Of a DNA stretch of 16,642 nucleotides, positions 6,631-13,535 are shown piece by piece. The position numbers and the translations under genes were made by a program. Each line of letters opens with the position of its first letter. Position 1 is the first letter of the stretch. Below the pieces are notes generated by a model that worked only from the letters and a program-made list of their open reading frames with translations, made no database searches and had not been told where the DNA came from. Origin of the DNA: JBAPRR01 sp049281195 (GTDB lineage Bacteria; Actinomycetota; Acidimicrobiia; Acidimicrobiales; CAVXTF01); NCBI GenBank assembly GCA_049281195.1, contig JBAPRR010000153.1, positions 1 through 16,642 on the forward strand. Direction: 5' to 3'.

Positions 6631-6652
6631 TAAATTATGTAACATAGATTTA
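6631..6652. promoter_or_regulatory. Inverted-repeat operator/promoter between hydratase-2 and merR genes
   Basis: The AT-rich 22 bases read TAAAT-T-ATGT-A-ACAT-AG-ATTTA: outer arms TAAAT/ATTTA and inner arms ATGT/ACAT, with one extra base on the right. The last base is the A of the merR ATG. TAACAT (6640-6645) lies 6 bases before that ATG and would serve as a leaderless -10. On the minus strand CATAAT (6639-6634) could be a -10 for the catabolic cluster. MerR proteins bind such dyads at promoters, so autoregulation plus control of the cluster is the natural inference. Confidence 0.6.
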
Positions 6653-7050
6653 TGCCATTCTCACCGGCGACGATCGACCCGGACTTCGAGGATCCCTCCG
6701 ACGAGGCCGCCGAGGGGGCCGTGATCGACCTCACGATCGACGAATTGGCCCGGCGATCGGGGACGACGACCCGCAACATCCGTGCCCTCCAGTCCCAGGG
6801 CGCGCTCGCTCATCCCGAGATCGTCGGCCGCACCGCCCACTACTCCGCCGTGCACCTGGACCGGCTCGAGATGGTGATGCGCCTGCAGCGATCGGGTTTC
6901 TCCATCTCATCCATCGCCACACTGTTCGATGCCTTCGGGGCCGGCAGGACCCTCGGAGATGTGCTGGGGGTGTCGAGCCAACCACCGAAGGGCCCGGGGT
7001 TGCGCCTTATCAGCGACCTCCCGAGCAACCTGATCGGTACAGAGATCTGA
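6652..7050 (+). CDS. MerR-family transcriptional regulator
   Basis: This 132-residue protein has an acidic N-terminal tail (about 1-24) and then a MerR winged HTH: IDLTIDELARRSGTTTRNIRALQSQGAL, GRTAHYSAVHLDRLEMVMRLQRSGFSISSIATLF. The usual YYExxGLL turn is replaced by the QSQGAL form typical of actinobacterial MerR proteins. After the HTH only about 30 residues remain, so there is no large ligand-binding domain; any effector would have to bind a short C-terminal segment. No cysteine is present, which argues against metal sensing. ATG 6652 has no Shine-Dalgarno, and TAACAT 6 bases upstream points to a leaderless message. It is divergent from the hydratase-2 gene and starts on an inverted repeat. 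It most likely regulates itself and the acyl-CoA cluster (inference). Confidence 0.9.
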   Translation: MPFSPATIDPDFEDPSDEAAEGAVIDLTIDELARRSGTTTRNIRALQSQGALAHPEIVGRTAHYSAVHLDRLEMVMRLQRSGFSISSIATLFDAFGAGRTLGDVLGVSSQPPKGPGLRLISDLPSNLIGTEI

Positions 7051-7082
7051 GCCGAGCACTGAGCGCAGGACTCACGTCGGCC

Positions 7083-7118
7083 TGAACCCGGTTCACGCAC
7101 GTTTCGTCAGAGCGAAAC
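7083..7118. promoter_or_regulatory. Two short inverted repeats between merR and the ACT-domain gene
   Basis: TGAACC-C-GGTTCA (7083-7095) is a perfect 6-base dyad. GTTTCG-TCAGAG-CGAAAC (7101-7118) is a perfect 6-base hairpin. Neither is followed by a T-tract, so they look more like operator sites or leader structure than a terminator. TACGAT (7141-7146) downstream could be the -10 of the next gene. Function is inferred. Confidence 0.35.
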
Positions 7119-7154
7119 TCGGAGTTCACGATCGCCTATCTACGATTGGCACCG

Positions 7155-7868
7155 GTGATTCTGGCGGTTCTCAGGGTGTGGCTCGATGACCGGCCCGGTT
7201 CTCTGGCGTCGGTGGCGGGGCGGATCGGATCAGAGGGGGGCGACGTCGTGGGCGTCGACGTCCTCGAACGTGGCGCCGGGCGGGCGATCGACGAATTCGT
7301 AGTCGAGATGCCGGACGCACCGACCCTCCAAAAAATCGTCGCTGCGGTCGACGGTCTCGACGGAGTGGACGTCGAGCTGGCCGACATCGTCCCCGAATTC
7401 CCCGATCCGCGGCTCGACGCACTCGAGCTGGCCGCTTCGCTCGTCTCCGCGGCCACAGACGACGAGTTGCTCGAGACCCTGGCGCAGGAGAGCCACCGTA
7501 GGTTCGGATGCACCTGGTCGGCGGTAGTCGAAATGGGCAGTGCCGTTCAATTGGCGGCTGCGGGTGACGCCCCTCACGCCAGTTGGCTGGCCGCTTTCGT
7601 CACCGGGGTCTCCGCCGCAGGGGGTGGAGGTCCTGTCGACGTCGCCTGGGCCGCCCTCGCAGGAACGGGGATGGTTCTGGTCCTCGGGCGCGATCACGCC
7701 CGGTTCCGTGAACGTGAGCGGCGGCAGATCAACGCTCTGGCCGGGATCGCGGCTGTCCGTTTCGTCCAGCAGGTGAGCTCAGGCTCCAACACAGCCAGAA
7801 ACGAGGCCCGCTCCTGCGCCCATCCGAGCTGGGGAGACGGAAAAACTGCCAAGCCGAAAGCCCCATAA
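7155..7868 (+). CDS. ACT domain protein with GAF-like C-terminal domain
   Basis: From GTG 7155 the product has 237 residues. Residues about 1-70 form an ACT domain (VLRVWLDDRPGSLASVAGRIGSEGGDVVGVDV, then AIDEFVVEMPD), a small-molecule, often amino-acid, sensing fold. Residues about 85-205 (ELAASLVSAATDDELLETLAQESHRRFGCTWSAVV to INALAGIAAVRFVQQV) resemble a degenerate GAF domain. The last 30 residues are polar and probably disordered. I chose GTG 7155 because TACGAT lies 8 bases upstream, suggesting a leaderless start. TTG 7146 is the only alternative before an in-frame stop at 7083; neither has a Shine-Dalgarno. No catalytic domain is present, so a sensory or regulatory role is likely. A strong terminator follows at 7918, so it seems to be a single-gene unit. 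Confidence 0.8.
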   Translation: MILAVLRVWLDDRPGSLASVAGRIGSEGGDVVGVDVLERGAGRAIDEFVVEMPDAPTLQKIVAAVDGLDGVDVELADIVPEFPDPRLDALELAASLVSAATDDELLETLAQESHRRFGCTWSAVVEMGSAVQLAAAGDAPHASWLAAFVTGVSAAGGGGPVDVAWAALAGTGMVLVLGRDHARFRERERRQINALAGIAAVRFVQQVSSGSNTARNEARSCAHPSWGDGKTAKPKAP

Positions 7869-7917
7869 ACAGGGTTGGTGCTGCAGGAATACGGTCCGGA
7901 GGCACATTCCGAATGTC

Positions 7918-7945
7918 TCAGCGCGATGTTTTCGCGCTGATTTTT
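7918..7945 (+). terminator. Rho-independent terminator after the ACT-GAF gene
   Basis: A perfect 9-base stem (TCAGCGCGA 7918-7926 with TCGCGCTGA 7932-7940) has a five-base loop TGTTT and is followed by TTTTT (7941-7945). It lies 50 bases after the stop codon at 7868. Confidence 0.9.
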
Positions 7946-8458
7946 CAAAAAGAATCGGGCGATTCACGCATGATTCCAAACAGACACTCAGTGCTTTTTG
8001 GGCATACTGGCAAACTGACCGTACAAGTGCCGGATGTACTGAGAATCTCTCCGTACCGTAATGAGCGTATGCGCTCTACAGGTCAATCTCTAAATGTTTA
8101 CGGTATCTAATGCCCAAATAGCGATGAGCATTCAAGAACTCTTAACGAAGTGTCATTTCGTAGTCGTGACTCGGCCCAGGGTTTTATCACCGTTTCTGCA
8201 GGTGGAACCATGGAGAAGCACAAGAACGCGCGGCCGGGTGTTGATGCACAGTTGATCTATCATTGCATTCAACAAATGATTGCTTAAACCCCCAAAATTG
8301 AGAATTCCTTGAGTCCGAGTGGATTATCTCGGTGCCACATGCGAAACTTCTCCACAACCCGGGATTTGCGGTCGGGCTATGCGGATTAGAGCAAGCGGTC
8401 GAGTGGTCGGAGTGGTTGGGCGGATTCACCTTCTGCCTAACCAAAAGGGAGGGCGAAG
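7946..8458. other. AT-richer intergenic region with no convincing gene
   Basis: About 510 bases separate the terminator from the propeller gene. Base composition is visibly less GC-rich than the flanking genes (for example around 8085-8160 and 8255-8315). A small perfect hairpin lies at 8063-8076 (GAGCG-TATG-CGCTC). Close to the gene, GGTTGGGC (8414-8421) can pair with GCCTAACC (8435-8442), with one G-T pair, just before the Shine-Dalgarno GGGAGG (8447-8452). The short open frames here have no Shine-Dalgarno and no recognisable protein sequence. I do not recognise a known riboswitch. It probably holds the promoter and leader of the propeller gene. Confidence 0.5.
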
Positions 8459-9493
8459 ATGTCGGTGCGTAAACACTCAATTGTACGTCGAGGTCTATTG
8501 GCGGCAGCAGTGCTTGTGGCGGGTCCCATCGGGGCTCTGGCCGTGAGCGGAACCTCATCGGCGACGCCGAAGGTTATGAAGGAGTACATGATCCCGGGTG
8601 CCCCCACCGCCCCCGAGGCGATCGTGGTAGGCGAGGACGGCGCCATGTGGTTCACCGAGGCCCGGGCTGACGCCATAGGACGCTTCGACAAGCCGGCCGC
8701 CACCCAGTTCACGAGTTACGCACTTCCCACCGCGAACGCCAAACCGGTCGGCTTGTGTGTGGGACCCGACGGCCTTTGGTTTACAGAGAAAAACGCCAAC
8801 CAGATCGGGCACATCACAATGAAAGGGAAGATCACTGAATACCCGATCCCGATCAAGGACAGCCACCCGTTCTGGATTGTGGAAGGTCCCGATGGGGCGC
8901 TTTGGTTCACGCAGCGCACCGCAGACGCAATCGGCCGGATCATGCCCAGCGGAGCCGTGAAGGAATACCAGCTTGCTCCTACGTTCCCCGCGGGAAGCAC
9001 TCCGGAAGAGATCACGGTCGGGCCGAACGGCAACCTGTGGTTCACTCTGCTGTTCGGAAACGCCATCGGCGAGCTGAATCCGACCAACGGCAAGATCAAG
9101 ACGTTCCCGCTCCCGCACGCCAACAGCCAGCCTCTCGGGATCACTTCCAGTGCAAGTGTTCTCTGGTTCACCGAGCGCAAGGGCGACCGGATCGGTCAGA
9201 TCACCGTCACCGGGCAGATCACCGAGAACCAGATCCCGACCAAGAAAGCCAAGCCTGCGGGCATCGTCACCCTGGGCAACAGGGTCTGGTTCGCCGAAAA
9301 GATGGCCGACCAGCTCGGCGTGCTCACCATGGGAACCGCGCAGGCCCAACCGGCGTTCAAGGAGTACCCACTCCTCACGCCGAATGCCCATCCGTTCGGC
9401 ATTTCCCTCGGACCGGCGAAGGACTCGCTCAGGGTTACTGAGCACGCGACCGGTGAGATAGCAGTCCTGCCGCTCCTTCCCATCGGGGGTTAG
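8459..9493 (+). CDS. Secreted virginiamycin B lyase-like seven-bladed beta-propeller
   Basis: The 344-residue product starts with a Sec signal peptide: basic MSVRKHSIVRR, hydrophobic GLLAAAVLVAGPIGALAV, and a likely cleavage near SGTSSA-TP. Seven repeats of about 42-46 residues follow, each of the form 'P-x-x-I-x-x-G-P-D-G-x-x-W-F-T-E-x-x-A-x-x-I-G-x-I' with a linker like EYPIPI. The number, spacing and linkers match streptogramin lyase Vgb. The Vgb catalytic residues I recall (His in RPHAI of blade 6; Glu and His in AEPHGI of blade 7) are replaced here by KPAGI and AHPFGI, so lyase activity is doubtful and the role is unknown. ATG 8459 has the strong Shine-Dalgarno GGGAGG 6 bases upstream. 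It is monocistronic, with a terminator 25 bases after the stop. Confidence 0.9.
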   Translation: MSVRKHSIVRRGLLAAAVLVAGPIGALAVSGTSSATPKVMKEYMIPGAPTAPEAIVVGEDGAMWFTEARADAIGRFDKPAATQFTSYALPTANAKPVGLCVGPDGLWFTEKNANQIGHITMKGKITEYPIPIKDSHPFWIVEGPDGALWFTQRTADAIGRIMPSGAVKEYQLAPTFPAGSTPEEITVGPNGNLWFTLLFGNAIGELNPTNGKIKTFPLPHANSQPLGITSSASVLWFTERKGDRIGQITVTGQITENQIPTKKAKPAGIVTLGNRVWFAEKMADQLGVLTMGTAQAQPAFKEYPLLTPNAHPFGISLGPAKDSLRVTEHATGEIAVLPLLPIGG

Positions 9494-9517
9494 TCGTCCG
9501 TAAGAAGTCGTAAAAAG

Positions 9518-9552
9518 AAACCCGGGTGGCCACAACCACCCGGGTTTTCTTG
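9518..9552. terminator. Bidirectional rho-independent terminator between propeller gene and dnaB
   Basis: A perfect 12-base stem (AAACCCGGGTGG 9518-9529, CCACCCGGGTTT 9536-9547) has the six-base loop CCACAA. A T-rich run follows on the plus strand (TTTTCTT). The A-rich run at 9512-9520 gives a T-tract on the minus strand. It can therefore end both the propeller transcript and the convergent dnaB transcript. Confidence 0.93.
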
Positions 9553-9602
9553 ATCCTGGGCCCGGATCAGACCCGGTCGGACACCGGTCCTATGAGTCCC
9601 GA

Positions 9603-10970
9603 TCAGACCCTGGCGATGTTGCCGAACCGCGTGTAGTGCGGCAGGAACGCCAGCTGTGAAACCCCGGTCGGGCCGTTACGGTGCTTAGCCACGAGAATCT
9701 CGGCTGTTCCACGGTCGGGCGACTCGGCGTTATAGACCTCGTCGCGGTAGATGAACAGCACGACGTCGGCGTCCTGCTCGATAGACCCCGATTCGCGAAG
9801 GTCGGCCAGAACCGGTCGCTTGTCCTGGCGCATCTCGAGGTTCCTGGAGAGCTGCGAAAGCGCGATGACGGGGACGTCCAGCTCACGTGCGAGAACCTTC
9901 AGGCCACGGCTGATCTCGGACACCTCTACCTGCCGGTTTTCTGAACGTCCGGAATGCCCGGTCATGAGCTGGAGGTAGTCGATCACGACCAGACCGAGCC
10001 CCTCGCGGCTCTTTAGCCGCCGGGCCTTCGCCCGGATGTCCATGACCGTCACCCGCGGGTTGTCGTCTATGAATATCGGGGCCTCGCCGAGCCGGCCGAT
10101 GGCGGAAGAGATCCGTGGCCAGTCGGCCTCGTGCAGGTTTCCCGTCCGCATCCGGCTGGCATCCACCGAGGCCTCTGAGCACAGCATGCGCTGTGTCAGC
10201 TCGAGGTGGCTCATCTCGAGGGAGAACAACAGAACGGGCACCCGGGCGTGGACCGCGGCGTGGGCGACCATCCCCAGGGCGAAGCTGGTCTTTCCCATGG
10301 AGGGTCGGGCCCCGACCACCACCAGGTTGGCGTTCTGCAGACCGGAGAGCTGGGCGTCGAGATCTGCGTAGCCGGTGGGCACGCCTGTGACCGAGCCGGG
10401 GGATTCGACCACCTGCTCGAGATGATCGAGAGCCTGGGCCAACAGATCCCTGATCGACGAGGTGGTGTCAACGACCCTGCGCTGGGCGACCTCGAAGACC
10501 ATCGACTCGGCGCGGTCGACCACCGCCATGACGTCCTCGGGGATGCTGTAACCGAGATCGGCGATGTCCCCTGCCACAGAGACCAGCCGCCTCAGCAGTG
10601 CGTGCTCCTCGACGATCCGCGCATAGTGAGCCGCGTTCCCCGTCGAGGGCGTATTGAGCTGCAGAGCGAGCAGGGCCGATGCCTCGCCCACGGATTCGAG
10701 AAGCCCGCTTCTGCGCAGCTCGTCGGCGACCGTCACCGGATCGACAGGTTCCCCCTTGCCGTACAGGGAGACCATGGCGTCGAAGATATGGGAGTGCGCC
10801 GGCTTGTAGAAGTCCGGGGCGGTGCACCGTTCGATCCCGGCTGCGATCGCATCGCGTGAGAGGAGCATCGCCCCGATGAGCGACTCCTCCGCCTCGAGGT
10901 TGTGAGGCGGTACGCGACCGCCCACCACCTGTAGATGTCGCGGTCTTGTGTTGTCGAGAGCCTGAACCAT
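9603..10970 (-). CDS. dnaB: Replicative DNA helicase DnaB
   Basis: This 455-residue hexameric helicase unwinds DNA ahead of the replication fork, moving 5' to 3' on the lagging-strand template. The N-terminal domain (about 20-120) opens with PPHNLEAEESLIGAMLLS. The RecA-like domain contains Walker A GARPSMGKT (220-228), the motif LLFSLEMSHLELTQRM, Walker B-like LVVIDYLQLM, and QLSRNLEMRQDKRPVLADLRESGSIEQDADVV. Length is normal and no intein interrupts it, although actinobacterial dnaB genes often carry one. ATG 10970 has no clear Shine-Dalgarno. It follows rplI on the same strand after 211 bases, so it may have its own promoter. That gap contains DnaA-box-like nonamers. Its 3' end is closed by the terminator at 9518-9552. 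Confidence 0.98.
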   Translation of the reverse strand: MVQALDNTRPRHLQVVGGRVPPHNLEAEESLIGAMLLSRDAIAAGIERCTAPDFYKPAHSHIFDAMVSLYGKGEPVDPVTVADELRRSGLLESVGEASALLALQLNTPSTGNAAHYARIVEEHALLRRLVSVAGDIADLGYSIPEDVMAVVDRAESMVFEVAQRRVVDTTSSIRDLLAQALDHLEQVVESPGSVTGVPTGYADLDAQLSGLQNANLVVVGARPSMGKTSFALGMVAHAAVHARVPVLLFSLEMSHLELTQRMLCSEASVDASRMRTGNLHEADWPRISSAIGRLGEAPIFIDDNPRVTVMDIRAKARRLKSREGLGLVVIDYLQLMTGHSGRSENRQVEVSEISRGLKVLARELDVPVIALSQLSRNLEMRQDKRPVLADLRESGSIEQDADVVLFIYRDEVYNAESPDRGTAEILVAKHRNGPTGVSQLAFLPHYTRFGNIARV

Positions 10971-10997
10971 GGTCCGTCTACATTCGCGGAACAGTGC

Positions 10998-11125
10998 TGT
11001 GGATCAATAGACCCATAGCGTGGGGAAACCACCGCGAACTTTGCGTGAAATCCGGTGGATTAAGGGCGCATACCTCGGGAAAACCCGGGCCGTGCAGTGG
11101 AAATCTCTGGGGCTGCTGTGGATGA
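10998..11125. promoter_or_regulatory. DnaA-box-like nonamers upstream of dnaB
   Basis: The 211-base rplI-dnaB gap contains TGTGGATCA (10998-11006) and TGTGGATGA (11117-11125), each one mismatch from the TGTGGATAA form of the DnaA box. A weaker GGTGGATTA lies at 11054-11062. All three have the same orientation. They could let DnaA influence dnaB transcription, but short near-matches also arise by chance. Confidence 0.3.
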
Positions 11126-11181
11126 CCGATACCTGTGCTCCGCCGTGGTGGTGCATCACCGCAGCGTGACAGGGGGTTGTG

Positions 11182-11631
11182 TCAACCGAGTGGAGTGACC
11201 TCGACGACCACCTCGGCGTCCACGTCAGCGTGCAGATGAACTGTCACCGTGTGGGTACCCACGGACCTGATCGGTTCTGCGAGCACAATGCGTCTCCGGT
11301 CCACGACTGCGCCGGTTTGGGCCTCAATGGCCTCGGCGATATCGGCGGCCGTGACCGAGCCGAACAGGCGGCCCTCCGCCCCGGCACGGGCCGCGATCGT
11401 TATCGGCTTCTCTCCGATCGCAGATGCGACCGTCCCAGCCGATTCGCGATTCTTCACATCGCGGAGATCCCGCGAGCGGCGCATGGCGGCTGCTTGACTC
11501 GTGATGCCGTCGCTCGCGTGCACGGCACGCCCCGTCGGCACCAGGTAGTTGCGCGCGAAGCCACCGGACACCTCCACGATGTCCCCGCGCCGGCCAACGC
11601 CTTCGACGTCGGATCTCAAAAGAACTTTCAT
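11182..11631 (-). CDS. rplI: 50S ribosomal protein L9
   Basis: The 149-residue ribosomal protein binds 23S rRNA at the base of the L1 stalk. The N-terminal domain is canonical (MKVLLRSDVEGVGRRGDIVEVSGGFARNYLVPTGRAV) and is joined by a charged helix (about 50-70) to the C-terminal domain (ITIAARAGAEGRLFGSVTAADIAEAI to VTVHLHADVDAEVVVEV). I chose ATG 11631 because GGGAGAGG precedes it at normal distance and the family starts MKV. The GTG just before it (11634) would put the Shine-Dalgarno too close. It lies 65 bases after ssb, and that gap has no room for rpsR, the gene normally found there. Confidence 0.97.
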   Translation of the reverse strand: MKVLLRSDVEGVGRRGDIVEVSGGFARNYLVPTGRAVHASDGITSQAAAMRRSRDLRDVKNRESAGTVASAIGEKPITIAARAGAEGRLFGSVTAADIAEAIEAQTGAVVDRRRIVLAEPIRSVGTHTVTVHLHADVDAEVVVEVTPLG

Positions 11632-11699
11632 CACACCTCTCCCGGAGCTCGGGCCTAGAAGATCGGACCTACAAGATCTGGACCTGTACCAGACCGGTA

Positions 11700-12179
11700 T
11701 CAGAACGGATCGTCGTCGTAGCCGTAGCCGCCGTTGGAGCCGGCGCTCTGGCCACCACCACCGCCGCCGCCGCTACTGCCGCCACGTGGGCTGGATGAAG
11801 ATTCTCCACCCGGTCCCTTGCGGTCGTTCTTGGTGACCTGAGCGGTCGCCCAGCGCAGGCTCGGACCAATCTCGTCGGCGATCACCTCTACCTTGGATCG
11901 CCTGTCACCGTCGGGCGTCTCCCACGAACGCTGCTCAAGACGCCCGCTCACGATGATCCTCGATCCGCGCCCCAGGCTCTCGGCTGCGTTCTCTGCCATC
12001 TCGCGCCAGCAGACGACATCGAAGAAGGAGGTCGCCTCCTCCCACTCCTGGGTCTGACGGTTCTGCCACCTGCGGTTCACCGCCAGGCCGAACGTGGCTG
12101 TCGCCTGCCCTGACGGGGTGAACCTGAGCTCGGGGTCGCGCGTCACGTTGCCGACGAGCACGATTGAATTACCTGGCAT
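11700..12179 (-). CDS. ssb: Single-stranded DNA-binding protein
   Basis: This 159-residue protein has an OB fold in residues about 1-110 (MPGNSIVLVGNVTRDPELRFT, FFDVVCWREMAENAAESLGRGSRIIVSGRLEQRSWE). A Gly/Ser-rich flexible linker follows (about 120-152), then the acidic tip DDDPF, through which SSB recruits replication and repair proteins. It coats single-stranded DNA at the fork as a tetramer. ATG 12179 lies 21 bases after the rpsF stop, consistent with one transcript rpsF-ssb-rplI; the Shine-Dalgarno is weak. The expected downstream rpsR is absent. Confidence 0.98.
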   Translation of the reverse strand: MPGNSIVLVGNVTRDPELRFTPSGQATATFGLAVNRRWQNRQTQEWEEATSFFDVVCWREMAENAAESLGRGSRIIVSGRLEQRSWETPDGDRRSKVEVIADEIGPSLRWATAQVTKNDRKGPGGESSSSPRGGSSGGGGGGGQSAGSNGGYGYDDDPF

Positions 12180-12200
12180 TTTTGATATCTCGATTCTTGC

Positions 12201-12545
12201 TCAGGGGTTCTTTTGTGAGTTCCCGCCGTCGGCTGCCTTGGCAGCCACCTTCTTCAATCCGTCGGGCAACCGCATGGTCTTGTGCCGGAGTGCCTCGTCG
12301 GCAAGGTCGAGGAGCCTGTCGACGTCAGCTGCGACAGAGGGAACAGCGGTGAATTCCATCACCACGTAGTAACCCTCGCGCTTGTGCTTGAGCTCGTAGG
12401 CGAAGGCACGCTTGCCCCACCTGTCGAGCGGACCGCGGTCTCCACCGCCCGCGCGGATGATCTCGGTGGCCCGGTCCAAGACCGCGTTCACAGCCGCCTC
12501 GTCGATCTCGGCGTCAAAGATGATCAGTGTTTCGTATGGCCGCAC
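12201..12545 (-). CDS. rpsF: 30S ribosomal protein S6
   Basis: The 114-residue ribosomal protein binds the central domain of 16S rRNA together with S18. Family sequence is clear: MRPYETLIIFDAEIDEAAVNAVL, GGGDRGPLDRWGKRAFAYELKHKREGYYVVMEF, VDRLLDLADEALRHKTMRLPDG. The C-terminal AAKAADGGNSQKNP is a short polar extension. The start is GTG 12545, with the strong Shine-Dalgarno GGAGGTGA about 7 bases upstream. It leads the rpsF-ssb-rplI run. Two small hairpins (12568-12597) lie directly before the Shine-Dalgarno and could be part of a regulatory leader. Confidence 0.98.
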   Translation of the reverse strand: MRPYETLIIFDAEIDEAAVNAVLDRATEIIRAGGGDRGPLDRWGKRAFAYELKHKREGYYVVMEFTAVPSVAADVDRLLDLADEALRHKTMRLPDGLKKVAAKAADGGNSQKNP

Positions 12546-12567
12546 CTGCGGCTCACCTCCCTCCGGA

Positions 12568-12597
12568 CCCGGCAGAACCGGGGCCCCAATTCGGGGC
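12568..12597 (-). promoter_or_regulatory. Tandem hairpins in the rpsF leader
   Basis: Read on the minus strand, GCCCC-GAATT-GGGGC (12597-12583) is followed at once by CCCGG-TTCTG-CCGGG (12582-12568). Both are perfect 5-base stems with 5-base loops, just 5' of the rpsF Shine-Dalgarno. The S6:S18 complex is known to bind rpsF leader RNA with a CCG element in some bacteria; whether this leader is such a site is inference. Confidence 0.35.
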
Positions 12598-12701
12598 AGG
12601 GATATCTCAATCCCGATCCACCCGACGCCGCCAGGGGCGCCGCAAGCGGACCAACCACACTAGCCGAGCATCGCGACCTGGTCCCTGGGCGTAACGGTGA
12701 G

Positions 12702-13535
12702 TCAGCCCGATGCCTGCTCGCGCGGCATGTGGTACGTCTCGGCGTCGGCCGGGAAAGCGCCGCTTCTCACGTCTCCGGCCCATTCTGAGACGGCGTCGAT
12801 GATCGCTCCCCTTATATCCGCGTACCTGCGGACGAATTTGGCCGGTTTGGAGGTGTTGAAGCCGAGCAGGTCGTGGGCGACGAGAACCTGGCCGTCGCAC
12901 GAGGCTCCGGCCCCGATCCCGATGGTGGGTACGTCGACGCGATCTGTGATCTCTGCTGCCACCACATCGGGGATGCCTTCGAGCACCATGGCGAAGCAGC
13001 CGGCCGCGACGATCGCCTCTGCGTCGGCGATCAACGCCTCAGCTGCCTCGCGCTGACGGGCTTGGACCTTGAACCCGCCCATCACGTGGACGGACTGGGG
13101 GGTGAGCCCGAGGTGACCCATCACCGGGATCTCGGCCGTCGTTATGGCCTCGATCACCGCGGCGCGCCGGGCGCCCCCTTCGAGCTTCACGCATCCTGCG
13201 CCCACCCGGATGAGTGCGGCGGCGTTGCGTACTGCCTCGTTCACCTCGGTGTGGTAGCTCATCCACGGCATGTCGCCCACCACCAGGGCCAATGTGCGCG
13301 CCCGGGCGACGGCGCCGACGTGATGGACCATGTCGGCCATCGTTACCGACAGCGTGTCCTCGTAACCGAGGACGCTGTTGGCGACAGAGTCTCCGACCAG
13401 GATCACGTCGACCCCCGCGGCGTCCACCGCCGAAGCGGTCGGGGTGTCGTAGGCGGTGATCATTACCAGTGGAGCCCCCCCGTCTCTGCGCTTCCGCGCA
13501 CGGACAGAGGGCACCGTAACGGCGGTGTCAGCCAT
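12702..13535 (-). CDS. panB: 3-methyl-2-oxobutanoate hydroxymethyltransferase (ketopantoate hydroxymethyltransferase)
   Basis: This is the first committed enzyme of pantothenate (vitamin B5, coenzyme A) synthesis; it transfers a hydroxymethyl group from 5,10-methylene-THF to alpha-ketoisovalerate. The 277 residues form a TIM-barrel enzyme with VILVGDSVANSVLGY (44-58), the metal-ligand region VVGDMPWMSY (85-94), and VKLEGG (116-121). HLGLTPQSVHVMGGFKVQAR follows (141-160), then MVLEGIP with E186, and IGIGAGASCDGQVLVAHDLLG (205-225). The frame is open to 13562, but ATG 13535 is preceded by a near-perfect AAGGAGG 5 bases upstream and starts the usual protein length. panC and panD are not in the window. 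It lies between rpsF and dipZ on the same strand, with gaps of 156 and 129 bases. Confidence 0.97.
   Translation of the reverse strand: MADTAVTVPSVRARKRRDGGAPLVMITAYDTPTASAVDAAGVDVILVGDSVANSVLGYEDTLSVTMADMVHHVGAVARARTLALVVGDMPWMSYHTEVNEAVRNAAALIRVGAGCVKLEGGARRAAVIEAITTAEIPVMGHLGLTPQSVHVMGGFKVQARQREAAEALIADAEAIVAAGCFAMVLEGIPDVVAAEITDRVDVPTIGIGAGASCDGQVLVAHDLLGFNTSKPAKFVRRYADIRGAIIDAVSEWAGDVRSGAFPADAETYHMPREQASG

Noticed and set aside
7913..8110. Plus-strand 65-residue frame after the ACT-GAF gene
   Set aside because: It runs through the terminator hairpin at 7918-7945, has no Shine-Dalgarno, and the product resembles no family I know.
8161..8240. Possible riboswitch (GGTGGAACCATGG segment suggested a nucleotide-binding leader)
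   Set aside because: The surrounding bases do not form the conserved stems of c-di-AMP, c-di-GMP or cobalamin riboswitches that I know, and the segment is over 200 bases from the gene.
8187..8558. Minus-strand 123-residue frame over the propeller gene's leader
   Set aside because: It overlaps the start and signal peptide of a well-supported gene and has no family-like sequence.
8459..9493. Streptogramin resistance gene (vgb)
   Set aside because: Fold matches but the catalytic residues I recall are substituted and the protein has a signal peptide; I report it only as Vgb-like.
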